Below, piece by piece: positions 36,172-46,812 of a stretch of DNA of 64,000 nucleotides. The translations under genes and the position numbers were made by a program. Each line of letters starts with the position of its first letter. Position 1 is the first letter of the stretch. The notes under the pieces were generated by a model that saw only the letters and a program-made list of their open reading frames with translations, made no database searches and was not told the DNA's origin. The DNA comes from Natronohydrobacter sp. Lineage in GTDB: Bacteria; Pseudomonadota; Alphaproteobacteria; Rhodobacterales; Rhodobacteraceae. The stretch is from positions 62,001 to 126,000 of the forward strand of contig JAUVXF010000006.1 of assembly GCA_030603695.1 (NCBI GenBank), read 5' to 3'.

Positions 36172-36527
36172 CACATGAACCCCAGTTCCAACCGTGCCTC
36201 GTCTGACATCATATCCATCCCCCATTGGGGATCGAATGTCATTTCCACATCTACCGATTGCACACCGGGCACAGCGCCCACGGCATCGGCCACCCAGCCG
36301 GGCATTTCACCTGCCACGGGGCAACCCGGCGCAGTAAGGGTCATGATCACGCCCACTTCGCCCGCTTCTGAAATGGTGATCGTGTAGATCAGCCCCAGAT
36401 CAAAGATATTCACCGGGATTTCGGGGTCATAGACTGTTTTGCACGCCTCTACGATGGGTTCATACAGCGCGTGATCTGTGCTGGAGGGCTTGATCAGAAG
36501 ATCGCCTTCATTCTGTCCGGTGCTCAT
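36171..36527 (-). CDS. sufT: SufT-like Fe-S assembly protein (DUF59/MIP18 family)
   Basis: A 118-residue DUF59 protein with the conserved DPEIPVNIFDLGLIY core and LTAPGCPVAGEMP containing the family Cys. SufT proteins help maturation of Fe-S enzymes and are often encoded with suf genes. First gene of the trio with the acetyltransferase and sufA; ribosome site AAGGGGGCAGAT. The main sufBCDS genes are not in the window. Confidence 0.9.
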   Translation of the reverse strand: MSTGQNEGDLLIKPSSTDHALYEPIVEACKTVYDPEIPVNIFDLGLIYTITISEAGEVGVIMTLTAPGCPVAGEMPGWVADAVGAVPGVQSVDVEMTFDPQWGMDMMSDEARLELGFM

Positions 36528-36616
36528 ATCTGCCCCCTTAGGCCAATGCGGGCCGCGAGCGCGCGGCTATACCTGAGCAGTTATATAAGAAAAGATTGCC
36601 ACGCGTCCAGTGGGTG

Positions 36617-37924
36617 TCATAGCACATAGCGGCTCAGATCGGCAGAGCGCGCCAGATCGCCAAGGTTCTGCTCTACAAAAGCGGCATCGACCAGCAGCTT
36701 TTGGCCCGCCCTGTCGGGGGCATGGAAAGACAGTTCCTCGAACACGCGCTCCATCACCGTATACAGCCTGCGCGCGCCAATGTTTTCTACCGATTGGTTT
36801 ACATCGGCGGCAATCTTGGCCAGTGCCGCTATGCCATCTGCGCTGAAACTGACCTCCACCTCTTCTGTGGCCATAAGGGCCGTGTATTGGCGGGTAAGGG
36901 CGTTATCCGTCTCTGTCAGGATGCGGATGAAATCGCCCTCTGTCAGGGCGCGCAACTCTACCCGAATGGGCAAACGCCCCTGCAATTCGGGCAGCAAATC
37001 CGAAGGCTTGGCAATGTGAAACGCACCAGAGGCGATAAAGAGGATATGATCGGTTTTGATCGGGCCATGTTTGGTGCTGACGGTTGTCCCCTCTATCAGG
37101 GGCAGCAAATCGCGCTGCACCCCTTCGCGGCTGACATCACCGCCGCGCATTTCGGCGCGGGCACAAACCTTGTCAATCTCATCCAGAAAGACAATGCCAT
37201 TCTGCGCCACGGCTTCCAGCGCGGCGGCTTTCACGACTTCATCATCCAGCAGTTTGTCGGCCTCTTCGGATATCAGCAGTTCATGGCTTTCAGAGACTGT
37301 CACTTTCTTGCGCGTGGTGCGCCCGCCCAGCGCCTTGCCAAACAATTCCCCCAGATTCATCATCTGCCCCGCGCCGGGTTGGCCGGGGATTTCAAACATG
37401 CCGCCCATGGGGTTGGTGGTATCTGCCACCTCGATTTCAATGATCGTATCATCCAACTCCCCGGCCAGCAGCTTGCGGCGGAACATCTCGCGCGTGGCTT
37501 CGCGGGCGCCATCGCCTGCAAGGGCGGAAATCACGCGTTCCTCTGCGGCCTTGTGGGCGCGGGCCTTCACCTCTTCGCGCATATGCTCGCGGGTTTGCGC
37601 AATCGAAATATCCACCAGATCGCGGATAATCTGTTCCACATCGCGGCCAACATAGCCCACTTCGGTAAATTTCGTTGCTTCCACCTTGATAAACGGCGCG
37701 CGGGCCAGTTTGGCAAGGCGGCGGCTGATTTCGGTTTTGCCCACGCCTGTGGGGCCGATCATGAGGATATTCTTGGGATAGACCTCTTCTTGCAGATCGG
37801 CGGGCAATTGCTTGCGCCGCCAGCGATTGCGCAGCGCCACCGCCACCGCGCGCTTGGCGTCTTTCTGGCCAATGATGAAACGGTCAAGCTCGCTTACAAT
37901 CTCGCGGGGGGTCAGGTCGGTCAT
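36617..37924 (-). CDS. hslU: ATP-dependent protease ATPase subunit HslU
   Basis: AAA+ unfoldase of the HslUV protease. The 435 residues include [20 protein letters not shown], Walker [26 protein letters not shown], Walker [10 protein letters not shown] and the C-terminal [12 protein letters not shown] tail that docks into HslV. The peptidase gene hslV, usually directly upstream, is not adjacent: 150 bp of non-coding DNA and then a SPOR-protein gene precede it. Ribosome site AGAGGATAGCGC. Confidence 0.98.
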   Translation of the reverse strand: MTDLTPREIVSELDRFIIGQKDAKRAVAVALRNRWRRKQLPADLQEEVYPKNILMIGPTGVGKTEISRRLAKLARAPFIKVEATKFTEVGYVGRDVEQIIRDLVDISIAQTREHMREEVKARAHKAAEERVISALAGDGAREATREMFRRKLLAGELDDTIIEIEVADTTNPMGGMFEIPGQPGAGQMMNLGELFGKALGGRTTRKKVTVSESHELLISEEADKLLDDEVVKAAALEAVAQNGIVFLDEIDKVCARAEMRGGDVSREGVQRDLLPLIEGTTVSTKHGPIKTDHILFIASGAFHIAKPSDLLPELQGRLPIRVELRALTEGDFIRILTETDNALTRQYTALMATEEVEVSFSADGIAALAKIAADVNQSVENIGARRLYTVMERVFEELSFHAPDRAGQKLLVDAAFVEQNLGDLARSADLSRYVL

Positions 37925-38074
37925 GCGCTATCCTCTGGCTGGCTGTGCCAGAGATAGAGGCTTGGGGCCAGGAATTGAAGGGGGTGCAGTGGGCTGCGCC
38001 AGACATGCACCGAAACGGCCCTGTCACCCGTGCCCTTCTATGACAGGCAGCAACCAAGGCTTGTGCCACAACGC

Positions 38075-38863
38075 TTAGCGCAAGAAGGCATCTGCAAAGC
38101 CCATGCGGCGCGCCTGTGACAGCGCGGCCTGCGCTTCGGCCCCTGAGGCGAATGGCCCAAGCGTGACAACATGATACCCGCGCGCAGGCTGGTTGCGCGC
38201 AGGCAGGCCCGCCCGCTGCAAGCGCGCATTCAGTTGCGCGGCATTGCCGGGAATGGCAAAGCTGGCCACCTGCACCACACGGCCCGCGCGCGGCAGGCGT
38301 GCCGCCGCGCTGGTGCGCTGCGCCAGACTGTCAGGCAGCGCGATAGGAGCATTGAGGTTGATCCCTGCACCATTATCCACCGGGCTGAGAAACAGGTCAG
38401 GGCTGGTCACACAGCGCACAAGCGGGCGGCCCAGAAGGGTATCTACCAACTGGCCATAAGGTGCGGCTTCGGGGCAAGACGGGTGGCGGCCACTGGCATC
38501 GGCGCGCGCGAGGCTGCGGGCAGCGCCAGCCGAAGCAGTGCGGCGCGGCGTCTGGGCCGCGCGCGGGGCGGGCGCTGCCACCGGCACAGGTGCAGGCGCA
38601 ACAACCGGGACAACAGACGCGGCGGGTGGCGCGGCCACAGAGGGCGTGCCATCACACAAGGGCTGGCGATCTGGCCCGTAACGCGGTGTCCATGTCACTG
38701 CCCCCCCGAAGGTAGAGCGCAGGAACACGCAGCCGCGACTATCGGTATATTCGCGCCCCTCAAAGCCTGCGGGCACGGGTTCTGCCGGGCTGAAATTGCC
38801 TTGCCCGAATGCAGGGGCCACGAAACCAATGGACAGCGAGAGTATTCCCCAAAATGCGCGCAT
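38075..38863 (-). CDS. Exported SPOR-domain protein
   Basis: A 262-residue protein with a signal peptide (WGILSLSIGFVAPAFGQ), a Cys-containing N-terminal domain (DSRGCVFLRSTFGGAVTWTP), a Pro/Ala-rich linker around residues 75-110, and a C-terminal SPOR domain (~195-262, VVQVASFAIPGNAAQLNARL and YHVVTLGPFASGAEAQ). SPOR domains bind denuded septal peptidoglycan, so a division or envelope role is likely. It is transcribed in the same direction as hslU but separated by 150 bp. Confidence 0.85.
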   Translation of the reverse strand: MRAFWGILSLSIGFVAPAFGQGNFSPAEPVPAGFEGREYTDSRGCVFLRSTFGGAVTWTPRYGPDRQPLCDGTPSVAAPPAASVVPVVAPAPVPVAAPAPRAAQTPRRTASAGAARSLARADASGRHPSCPEAAPYGQLVDTLLGRPLVRCVTSPDLFLSPVDNGAGINLNAPIALPDSLAQRTSAAARLPRAGRVVQVASFAIPGNAAQLNARLQRAGLPARNQPARGYHVVTLGPFASGAEAQAALSQARRMGFADAFLR

Positions 38864-38941
38864 GAAATCACCCTTTTAAAATTGGGTCTAACATGCCCTT
38901 TCGGCCTGCCCAAAGTAAAGAGGTTTCGCGCGCACCCTACC

Positions 38942-39577
38942 TTATACTGTGCCAAAAATGCGATCACCCGCATCCCCTAGTCCGGGCACGATATAGCCCT
39001 TCTCATTCAGACACTCATCTACAGAGGCCGTGACAATGCGCACATCGGGATGCGCCTTGGCCATGCAGGCCACCCCTTCGGGCGCGGCCAAAAGGCAAAT
39101 CAGGCAAATATCGGTTGCCCCTGCCTGTTTCAGCAGATCAACAGCGGCCGCAGAGGAATTGCCCGTGGCCAGCATGGGATCCACTGCAATCACCAGCCGC
39201 CCCGCCAATTCGGGCGGCAGTTTGCAGTAATATTGCACGGGTTTTAGCGTGGCCTCGTCGCGGTAGAGGCCCACAAAACCCACTTTTGCCGTCGGGATCA
39301 CATCCAGCACCCCATCCAGCAGGCCATTGCCCGCCCGCAGAATGGACACCACCACAGGGTCGGCCCCGGCCAACATGGGGGCGTCCATCTCTGTCAGTGG
39401 TGTGGTGATGCGCTGCTTGGTCAGCGGCAGATCGCGCGCGGCCTCGTATGTCAGAAGCAGGCTGATTTCGCGCAACAGGCGGCGGAAATCCGGGCTGGAG
39501 GTGCGGCCATCGCGCATCAGCGACAGCTTGTGCTGCACCAAAGGGTGATCAACAAGGGTCAGCTTGGGATGGGTCAT
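38942..39577 (-). CDS. upp: Uracil phosphoribosyltransferase
   Basis: Salvages uracil to UMP with PRPP. The 211 residues carry the PRPP-binding signature as [21 protein letters not shown], the start [13 protein letters not shown], and the C-terminal [16 protein letters not shown] uracil-binding loop. Its ATG overlaps the add stop (ATGA at 39574-39577), making it the last gene of the cdd-deoB-add-upp operon. Confidence 0.98.
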   Translation of the reverse strand: MTHPKLTLVDHPLVQHKLSLMRDGRTSSPDFRRLLREISLLLTYEAARDLPLTKQRITTPLTEMDAPMLAGADPVVVSILRAGNGLLDGVLDVIPTAKVGFVGLYRDEATLKPVQYYCKLPPELAGRLVIAVDPMLATGNSSAAAVDLLKQAGATDICLICLLAAPEGVACMAKAHPDVRIVTASVDECLNEKGYIVPGLGDAGDRIFGTV

Positions 39578-40614
39578 GCGGTGGCCTCCAGTTTCTTGGC
39601 AATATCGCTGCGCGTTTGGGCATCACAAAAGGCGGCGTCAAGGGCGGTTTGCGCGATCTGCGCAAAGATATCTTCTTCCCAGCCGAAGCTTTGCGCAAGC
39701 TGGATATATTCGCGCGTCATGGTGGTATGGAAAAATGGCGGATCATCGGTGGAAACCGTGACAGGCACACCCGCGCGGCGCAATTTCTCTATCGGATGGC
39801 TAGACAGCGCGGGATATAGCCCCAGGGCGATATTGGAACCGGGGCAAACTTCCAGCACCACGCCCGCCTCTGCCAGATTGTCCACCAGCCGGGGGTCTTC
39901 AATCGCGCGCACACCGTGGCCAATGCGGCTGGGGCGCAGATAGTCCAGCGCCGCGCGCACAGAGTCCGGCCCACCCCATTCGCCCGCATGGGCTGTCAGG
40001 CCAAGCCCGGCCTCGCGCGCGGCATCAAAGGGATAGGTGAAATCCGAGGGGTGAAATTGCCCCTCATCGCCCGCAATGCCAAAGCCCGTGACAAACGGCC
40101 CCGCCGTTTCTTGTGCGCAGCGGGCAATCTGGCGGGCCTGCTGCGGGCCGAAATGGCGGATACAGGTAATGCAGCCGCGCAAGGTAATCCCGAAATCGCG
40201 CTGCGCCTGTGTGGCCGCCGCCTCTATCGCGGCCAGATAATCGCGCCATGCGATCACATCGCCGCCACCACAAAAATCAGGAGAGAGGAAGGTTTCGCTA
40301 TAGACAACCCCTTGCGCGGCAGAGTGTTCCAGCACCGCCAATGTCAGATCATGAAAATCCTGCGGCGTTGTCAGCACGGTGCAGGCTGCTTCATAGATCC
40401 GCAGGAAATCGGTGAAATCGCGATACGCATAGGCGCCGCTGTCATCGAAAATGCGCGAGAGGTCGGTTTTCTTGCGCTTGGCCTGCGCGCGGATGAAATC
40501 GGGCGGGGCGGCCCCTTCCAGATGCAGGTGCAATTCCAACTTGGGCCGCGCGGCAAGGGCCGCGTCACGCTGTGCGATACGCTCGCGGTCGGTTTCGGAT
40601 ATCCGTTCGGTCAT
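39574..40614 (-). CDS. add: Adenosine deaminase
   Basis: Deaminates adenosine or deoxyadenosine to inosine. The 346 residues have the metal-binding [15 protein letters not shown] start, TAHAGEWGG with the catalytic His/Glu region, [12 protein letters not shown], and [13 protein letters not shown] near the end. The true start at 40614 overlaps the deoB stop (ATGA). Related adenine deaminases share the fold, so the substrate is assigned with moderate certainty. Confidence 0.9.
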   Translation of the reverse strand: MTERISETDRERIAQRDAALAARPKLELHLHLEGAAPPDFIRAQAKRKKTDLSRIFDDSGAYAYRDFTDFLRIYEAACTVLTTPQDFHDLTLAVLEHSAAQGVVYSETFLSPDFCGGGDVIAWRDYLAAIEAAATQAQRDFGITLRGCITCIRHFGPQQARQIARCAQETAGPFVTGFGIAGDEGQFHPSDFTYPFDAAREAGLGLTAHAGEWGGPDSVRAALDYLRPSRIGHGVRAIEDPRLVDNLAEAGVVLEVCPGSNIALGLYPALSSHPIEKLRRAGVPVTVSTDDPPFFHTTMTREYIQLAQSFGWEEDIFAQIAQTALDAAFCDAQTRSDIAKKLEATA

Positions 40615-41813
40615 GGCAGAAAACTCCGTCCCGCGCCTTGGGCGGGAATGCCAAGGTGCGCGGCAATGCTGGCGGCAATATCGGCAAAAGCGCAATGGCC
40701 AATCGTGCCCGCGCCCTTGCCTGCCACCAGAACCGGCACGCGTTCGCGCGTGTGGTCGCTGCCCGGCGCTGTGGGATCATTGCCGTGATCGGCGGTGATG
40801 ACCAGCATATCGCCGGGGCGCAGCGCCGCCAGCGCCTGCGCGGCAATGCCATCAAACCATTCCAGCGCGCGGGCATAGCCTGAGACATTGCGGGTATGGC
40901 CATAAAGGCTATCAAATTCGACAAGGTTGCAAAAGACCAGCGCGCCATCTTCGGCGCTGCCGATAAGCGCCAGCAGATGCGCGGCCAATGCGGCATCATC
41001 CTTGCCCTTATGCACATGGTCTATGCCCTGCCCGGAAAAGATATCGGCAATCTTGCCCACGGCATGCACCGGCCCGCCTGCCTGTTGCACCCAATCGCAC
41101 AGGGTGGGCGCAGGGGGCGCGATGGCGTAATCGCGCCGGTTGGCGGTGCGGGTAAAGCCCTGTTCAACGCTGCCGGTAAAGGGCCGCGCGATCACGCGGC
41201 CCACGCGGCGCGCATGCAGATGCGGGGCCAGCGCGGCGCATAGCGCGTGCAGGCGTTCCAGCCCGAAGGCCTGCTCATGCGCGGCAATCTGAAACACACT
41301 ATCGGCAGAGGTATAGCAGATCGGCCAGCCGCTGCGCAGATGTTCCGCCCCAAGCCGCGTGATGATAGGAATGCCCGCCGCGTGGCAATTGCCCAAAATT
41401 CCGTCTGTTTGGGCCAGTTGGCACACCAGCGCCACCAGATCATCGCCAAAGGCCGGGGTGGTTTTGGGGAAATAGGCCCATTCCCACGGCACAGGCAGGC
41501 CCGCAATTTCCCAATGGCCCGAAGGCGTATCCTTCCCGCGCGAGGCCTCTGTCGCCGCCCCCCACAGGCCTTTGGGCTGCGCCGACAGCCCCGGCGTAGC
41601 CGCGCCAGAGGCCAAGCGGATCGCAGCCCCCAGCCCCAACCCGTCCAGCACTGGCAGGCGCAATGGCCCTGTGCGCCCCTGCTCTGCCCGGCCCAGCGCG
41701 CAGGCTTGGGCAATATGGGCCAGCGTATTTGCCCCTTCATCGCCAAATTCGGCAGCATCGGGCGCACCGCCGCACCCTGCCGAATCCAGCACGACCAGAA
41801 AGGCGCGCGGCAT
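40611..41813 (-). CDS. deoB: Phosphopentomutase
   Basis: Interconverts ribose-1-phosphate and ribose-5-phosphate (and the deoxy forms), feeding nucleoside sugars to central metabolism. The 400 residues show the alkaline-phosphatase-superfamily metal sites: FLVVLDSAGCGGAPDA, KDTPSGHWEIAG, and ITADHGNDPTAPGSDHTRER. Starts inside the cdd stop (TGATG) and ends in the add start. Confidence 0.97.
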   Translation of the reverse strand: MPRAFLVVLDSAGCGGAPDAAEFGDEGANTLAHIAQACALGRAEQGRTGPLRLPVLDGLGLGAAIRLASGAATPGLSAQPKGLWGAATEASRGKDTPSGHWEIAGLPVPWEWAYFPKTTPAFGDDLVALVCQLAQTDGILGNCHAAGIPIITRLGAEHLRSGWPICYTSADSVFQIAAHEQAFGLERLHALCAALAPHLHARRVGRVIARPFTGSVEQGFTRTANRRDYAIAPPAPTLCDWVQQAGGPVHAVGKIADIFSGQGIDHVHKGKDDAALAAHLLALIGSAEDGALVFCNLVEFDSLYGHTRNVSGYARALEWFDGIAAQALAALRPGDMLVITADHGNDPTAPGSDHTRERVPVLVAGKGAGTIGHCAFADIAASIAAHLGIPAQGAGRSFLP

Positions 41814-42205
41814 CAGGTATTTTCCATATGGCCCGCGCCAAAGGCCCCCGGCAACAATTCGGCCACTGTCATTTCCAGCCGCGCACCGCCAAGGCTGGCC
41901 AAGGTGATCCGCACCTCTGGCCCGGCAAATTCCGCGATTTTCTGGCGGCAGCCGCCACAGGGGGGCACCGGGCTGGGGCTGTCAGCGACAACCAGCATTT
42001 CGGAAATCTCGCGCGCGCCTGCGGCGCACATGGCTGCAATCGCGCCTGCCTCGGCGCAGGTGCCTTCGGGATAGGCCACATTTTCCACATTGCAGCCCGT
42101 GAACACCGCGCCAGAGGCCGTGCGCAGCGCTGCCCCCACCTTGAACCCGGAATAAGGCGCATAAGCATTCTCACGCGTCTTGCATGCGGCATCATACAGC
42201 GTCAT
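41813..42205 (-). CDS. cdd: Cytidine deaminase
   Basis: Deaminates cytidine or deoxycytidine to uridine. The 130-residue tetrameric type has APYSGFKVGAAL, the NVENVAYPEGTCAEAGAI block with the zinc Cys and catalytic Glu, and SPVPPCGGCRQ with the other two zinc Cys. The start follows GGAGGATAGA; the frame is open to 42301 but without homology. It heads the nucleoside-salvage operon. Confidence 0.97.
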   Translation of the reverse strand: MTLYDAACKTRENAYAPYSGFKVGAALRTASGAVFTGCNVENVAYPEGTCAEAGAIAAMCAAGAREISEMLVVADSPSPVPPCGGCRQKIAEFAGPEVRITLASLGGARLEMTVAELLPGAFGAGHMENT

Positions 42206-42331
42206 TCTATCCTCCGGCATTTTGGCCAAGTTTGCGCCGCGGGGCAGCGCTTTGCAACCCATGCGTTGCAGCTTTCGCCTTGCGAAATCGGGCCATGCCA
42301 CAATTCTGGGCCTTGCTGCCAGATGGAAATC

Positions 42332-42345
42332 GTTTAATATTAAAC
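42332..42345 (+). promoter_or_regulatory. Palindrome upstream of maeB
   Basis: GTTTAATATTAAAC is a perfect 14-bp palindrome, AT-rich in a GC-rich genome, ending 19 bp before the maeB ATG. Size and position suit an operator for a dimeric repressor. The regulator is not identified. Confidence 0.45.
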
Positions 42346-42364
42346 CAAGTTTTTAACGGGGGAT

Positions 42365-44647
42365 ATGATGCCAGAGAATACCAGCGACGACAACCGCCAC
42401 CCGGCGCTGATTTATCACGAATTCCCCCGCCCCGGCAAATTGGAGGTGCGGCCCACAAAGCCCTTGGCCAATGGCTATGATTTGTCGCGCGCCTATTCGC
42501 CAGGCGTGGCCGAAGCTTGCATGGAGATCAAGGCAAACCCCGAAGATGCCGCGCGCTACACGGCGCGGGGCAATCTGGTGGCTGTTGTCACCAATGGCAC
42601 CGCCGTTCTGGGCTTGGGCAATATCGGGCCTCTGGCCTCCAAGCCCGTGATGGAAGGCAAGGCGGTTTTGTTCAAGAAATTCGCCAATATCGATTGCTTT
42701 GATATTGAACTGAACGAATCCGACCCCGAAAAACTGGCCGATATCGTTTGCGCGCTGGAACCCACCTTTGGCGCGATCAATCTGGAAGATATCAAAGCCC
42801 CCGATTGCTTTATCGTGGAGCGTATCTGCCGCGAGCGCATGGGCATTCCCGTGTTCCATGATGATCAGCACGGAACCGCGATTGTGGTGGGGGCTGCGGC
42901 TACAAACGCGCTGCTGGTTGCCGAAAAGCGGTTTGAGGATATCAAGATCGTTTCCACAGGGGGCGGTGCGGCGGGGATTGCCTGCCTGAACATGCTGGTA
43001 AAACTGGGCGTGAAGCGCGAAAATATCTGGTTGTGCGATATTCATGGGCTGGTCTATCAGGGCCGGGCAGAGGATATGAACCCCCAGAAAGCCGCCTTTG
43101 CCCAAGCCACAGACAAGCGCAGTCTGGATGATGTGATTGATGGGGCAGATCTGTTTCTGGGCCTCTCTGGCCCCGGCGTGCTGAAGCCAGAGCAAGTGGC
43201 GCGCATGGCCGCGCGGCCCATCATCTTCGCGCTGGCCAATCCCACCCCCGAAATCCTGCCAGAGGCCGTGCGCGCGGTTGCGCCGGATGCGATCATGGCC
43301 ACGGGGCGTTCGGATTTCCCAAATCAGGTGAATAACGTTCTGTGCTTTCCCTTCATCTTCCGGGGTGCGCTGGATGTGCGCGCGACAGAAATAAATGACG
43401 CCATGCAAATTGGCTGTGTGGAAGGGATTGCCGCCCTCGCACGCGCCACCACCAGCGCAGAGGCCGCCGCCGCCTATAAGGGCGAACAACTCAGCTTTGG
43501 CCCCGATTATCTGATCCCCAAACCCTTTGATCCGCGCCTGATGGGTGTGGTGGCCAGCGCAGTGGCCAAGGCTGCCATGGAATCGGGCGTGGCCAAGCGC
43601 CCTGTGCCTGATCTGGCCGCCTATAAGGCGGGGCTGGATGCGTCTGTGTTCCGTTCGGCCATGATCATGCGCCCAGTATTCGAGGCCGCGCGCGCCGCAT
43701 CCCGCCGGATTGTCTTTGCCGAAGGCGAGGATGAGCGCGTTTTGCGCGCAGCCTCTGCCATGCTGGAAGAAACAACCGAGGTGCCCATCCTGATTGGCCG
43801 CCCCGAAGTGGTGGAAATGCGGCTGGAACGCGCGGGGCTGTCGATCAAGCCGGGGCGCGATTTCGAACTGGTCAACCCGCAAGATGACCCCCGCTACCGC
43901 GATTACTGGCAAAGCTATCATGCGCTGATGCAGCGCAGCGGCGTAACCCCCGATCTGGCGCGCGCGATCTTGCGCACCAATACAACCGCCATTGGCGCGA
44001 TCATGGTGCATCGGGGCGATGCCGATAGCCTGATCTGCGGCACATTCGGGCAGTTTCTGTGGCATTTGAACTATGTCAGCCAGATACTTGGCAATGCCGA
44101 ACGCCACCCTGTGGGCGCGCTGTCGCTGCTTATCCAGCAAGAGGGCAATCTTTTTGTGGCCGATACGCAGGTTCACCCCAACCCCACGCCCGAACAGATT
44201 GCCGAAACCGCCATCGGGGCCGCGCGCCATGTGCGCCGCTTTGGGGTTTTGCCCAAGGTTGCGCTGTGCTCTCACAGCCAGTTTGGCAATCTGGATACCC
44301 CATCCGGGCGCAATATGCGCGCCGCGCTGGAGATATTGGACGCGCGCGGCGTGGATTTCGATTATGAAGGCGAAATGCATGTGGATGCGGCGCTTGACCC
44401 CGATTTGCGCGCAAGGCTTATGCCAAATGCGCGCTTTGCAGAGCCTGCAAATGTGCTGATCTTTGCAAATACAGATGCTGCAAGCGGGGTGCGCAACATT
44501 TTGAAAGCTCGCGGCGGCGCGCTGGAAGTTGGCCCAATCCTGATGGGTATGGGCAACACGGCGCATATTGTCACCCCCTCTATCACCGCGCGGGGCTTGC
44601 TGAACATGTCTGCGCTGGCGGGAACGCCTGTCGCGCAATACGGCTAA
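42365..44647 (+). CDS. maeB: NADP-dependent malic enzyme with C-terminal phosphotransacetylase-like domain
   Basis: Oxidatively decarboxylates malate to pyruvate. The 760 residues are the two-domain bacterial form. Residues ~1-430 are the malic enzyme ([60 protein letters not shown]). Residues ~440-760 resemble Pta ([33 protein letters not shown]), usually non-catalytic and regulatory (acetyl-CoA). ATG ATG at 42365/42368 are alternative starts. A palindromic operator-like site sits upstream, and a perfect 24-nt palindrome follows the stop. Confidence 0.96.
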   Translation: MMPENTSDDNRHPALIYHEFPRPGKLEVRPTKPLANGYDLSRAYSPGVAEACMEIKANPEDAARYTARGNLVAVVTNGTAVLGLGNIGPLASKPVMEGKAVLFKKFANIDCFDIELNESDPEKLADIVCALEPTFGAINLEDIKAPDCFIVERICRERMGIPVFHDDQHGTAIVVGAAATNALLVAEKRFEDIKIVSTGGGAAGIACLNMLVKLGVKRENIWLCDIHGLVYQGRAEDMNPQKAAFAQATDKRSLDDVIDGADLFLGLSGPGVLKPEQVARMAARPIIFALANPTPEILPEAVRAVAPDAIMATGRSDFPNQVNNVLCFPFIFRGALDVRATEINDAMQIGCVEGIAALARATTSAEAAAAYKGEQLSFGPDYLIPKPFDPRLMGVVASAVAKAAMESGVAKRPVPDLAAYKAGLDASVFRSAMIMRPVFEAARAASRRIVFAEGEDERVLRAASAMLEETTEVPILIGRPEVVEMRLERAGLSIKPGRDFELVNPQDDPRYRDYWQSYHALMQRSGVTPDLARAILRTNTTAIGAIMVHRGDADSLICGTFGQFLWHLNYVSQILGNAERHPVGALSLLIQQEGNLFVADTQVHPNPTPEQIAETAIGAARHVRRFGVLPKVALCSHSQFGNLDTPSGRNMRAALEILDARGVDFDYEGEMHVDAALDPDLRARLMPNARFAEPANVLIFANTDAASGVRNILKARGGALEVGPILMGMGNTAHIVTPSITARGLLNMSALAGTPVAQYG

Positions 44648-44664
44648 AGCACTGGCACAAAACC

Positions 44665-44688
44665 GGGCCGAGTTTGCAAACTCGGCCC
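44665..44688 (+). terminator. Perfect 24-nt palindrome after maeB
   Basis: GGGCCGAGTTTGCAAACTCGGCCC is fully self-complementary and lies 17 bp past the maeB stop. The tail ATTCCCCC lacks a U run, so termination would be weak; it is the best terminator candidate for this gene. Confidence 0.55.
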
Positions 44689-44863
44689 ATTCCCCCAGCA
44701 AATACGCCCCAAACAGCATGTATTTGCAAATTTTTGCAGAAGCATTGCGCGAATTCTGCAAACTTTCCCGGCCTGCGCGCCGTTGTTGCCGTTAACAGGC
44801 ATTGCGCCCTTGTTATGCAGTCGTCTATGCCTTTCCCAGAGCTGCATCTTGGGAGGAACACGC

Positions 44864-46756
44864 ATGCGCTACGCCGATCTGCACCAGAAATCCATCTCCG
44901 ATCCAAACGGCTTCTGGATGGAACAAGCGCAAGCAATCGACTGGCACACGCCCCCCACGAAAGCCCTGTTTGCAGATAACGCCCCCCTGTATGAGTGGTT
45001 CGCCGATGGCATGGTCAATACCTGCTGGAATGCGCTGGATCGTCATGTTGAAGCAGGGCGCGGCGATCAGGTGGCGGTGATCCATGACAGCCCGGTGACA
45101 GGCAGCATCACCAAACTGACCTATGCGCAAATGCGTGACCGCGTGGCGGCGCTGGCGGGCGCAATGGCCGCCCAAGGCATTACCAAAGGCGACCGGGTGC
45201 TGATTTATATGCCCATGGTTCCCGAAGCGCTGATGGCCATGCTGGCCTGTGCGCGGCTGGGGGCTATTCATTCGGTGGTGTTTGGCGGATTTGCGGCGCA
45301 TGAACTGGCGGTGCGGATAAATGATGCGCAGCCCAAATGCATTATCGCGGCCTCTTGCGGGATAGAGCCGGGGCGCGTGGTGGCCTATAAACCCCTGCTG
45401 GACACTGCGATAACAGAGGCCAGCCACAAGCCCGATTTCTGCGTGGTCTTGCAGCGCGACGCGCTGCATGCCGAACTGCTGGCCGGGCGCGACCATGACT
45501 GGGCGGAATTTGTGGCCAGTGCCGCGCCCGCCGATTGCGTGCCAGTGGAAGGCAGTCATCCGGCCTATGTTCTCTATACCTCTGGCACAACGGGCCAGCC
45601 CAAGGGGGTTATCCGCGCCACGGGCGGGCATCTGGTGGCGCTGAACTGGTCTATGAAGAACATCTATAACGTCAATCCGGGCGAAGTATTCTGGGCCGCG
45701 TCTGATGTGGGTTGGGTCGTGGGCCATAGCTATATCTGCTATGCGCCCCTGATTGCCGGCAACACCACAATCGTATTCGAAGGCAAGCCCGTGGGAACCC
45801 CCGATGCGGGCACATTCTGGCGGGTGATTTCCGAGCATAAGGTGAAAAGCTTTTTCACCGCGCCAACCGCCTTTCGTGCTGTCAAACGCGAAGACCCATC
45901 GGGCGAATATGTGGGCAAATATGATCTGTCCTGCCTGAAAACCGTCTATCTGGCGGGGGAACGTGCCGATCCTGATACGATTCTCTGGGCGCAAAACCAG
46001 CTTAACGTGCCTGTGATCGATCATTGGTGGCAAACAGAAACCGGCTGGGCCATTGCCGCCAACCCGATGGGACTGGAAGCGCTGCCCGTGAAACTTGGCT
46101 CTCCGGCCGTGGCCATGCCGGGCTATGACATTCAGGTTCTGGATGAAGGCGGCCATCCGGTTGCCCCCGGCTCCTTGGGCGCCATTGCCATCAAACTGCC
46201 CCTGCCGCCGGGCACATTGCCAAGCCTGTGGAATGCCGAAGCGCGGTTTCGCAAAAGCTATCTGGAACAATTCCCCGGCTATTACGCCACAGGCGATGCA
46301 GGCTATATGGATGAGGATGGCTATGTCTATATCATGGCGCGCACCGATGATGTGATCAATGTGGCAGGCCACCGCCTGTCTACAGGGGCCATGGAAGAGG
46401 TGCTGGCCAGCCATCCCGATGTGGCCGAATGTGCCGTTATTGGCGTTGGGGACGAGTTGAAAGGCCAGTTGCCGCTGGGGTTTTTGTGCCTGAACAAAGG
46501 CGCAACCCGCGCCCCTGCCGATATCGTGAAAGATTGCGTCAAACTGGTGCGCGACCAGATCGGCCCGGTGGCGGCCTTCAAACTGGCTGTTGTGGTGGAT
46601 CGCCTGCCCAAAACGCGCTCTGGCAAGATTTTGCGCGGCACGATGGTGGCGATTGCCGATAGCCAGCCCTTCAAGATGCCCGCAACCATTGATGACCCGG
46701 CCATTCTGGATGAAATCAAGCTGGCGTTGCAAAGTTTGGGCTTTGCGCAGAAATAA
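44864..46756 (+). CDS. prpE: Propionyl-CoA synthetase (propionate-CoA ligase)
   Basis: Activates propionate to propionyl-CoA via the acyl-adenylate. The 630 residues belong to the ACS family with the P-loop YTSGTTGQPKGVIRATGGH, whose downstream Gly-Gly-His is typical of PrpE rather than acetyl-CoA synthetase. The others are YATGDAGYMDEDGYVYIMAR and the acylation lysine in KTRSGKILRG. The start at 44864 follows GGGAGGAACACGC. Ends at a strong terminator. The nearby pduO-type gene makes adenosylcobalamin, the cofactor of the methylmalonyl-CoA route for propionyl-CoA. Confidence 0.95.
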   Translation: MRYADLHQKSISDPNGFWMEQAQAIDWHTPPTKALFADNAPLYEWFADGMVNTCWNALDRHVEAGRGDQVAVIHDSPVTGSITKLTYAQMRDRVAALAGAMAAQGITKGDRVLIYMPMVPEALMAMLACARLGAIHSVVFGGFAAHELAVRINDAQPKCIIAASCGIEPGRVVAYKPLLDTAITEASHKPDFCVVLQRDALHAELLAGRDHDWAEFVASAAPADCVPVEGSHPAYVLYTSGTTGQPKGVIRATGGHLVALNWSMKNIYNVNPGEVFWAASDVGWVVGHSYICYAPLIAGNTTIVFEGKPVGTPDAGTFWRVISEHKVKSFFTAPTAFRAVKREDPSGEYVGKYDLSCLKTVYLAGERADPDTILWAQNQLNVPVIDHWWQTETGWAIAANPMGLEALPVKLGSPAVAMPGYDIQVLDEGGHPVAPGSLGAIAIKLPLPPGTLPSLWNAEARFRKSYLEQFPGYYATGDAGYMDEDGYVYIMARTDDVINVAGHRLSTGAMEEVLASHPDVAECAVIGVGDELKGQLPLGFLCLNKGATRAPADIVKDCVKLVRDQIGPVAAFKLAVVVDRLPKTRSGKILRGTMVAIADSQPFKMPATIDDPAILDEIKLALQSLGFAQK

Positions 46757-46812
46757 AGCCGCGCAAAGCAGGTGACAGGTTGAAAACTGCGGCAAGCTAG
46801 GCTTATTGTTGT

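Noticed and set aside
38520-38660. Tandem repeat or CRISPR-like structure in the SPOR-protein gene
   Set aside because: It is a Pro/Ala-rich linker with imprecise codon repetition and no spacer structure.
42353-44761. Open frame of about 800 codons on the minus strand opposite maeB
   Set aside because: maeB has unmistakable motifs throughout; the antisense frame is an artefact of high GC3 and shows no domain, start site or signal.
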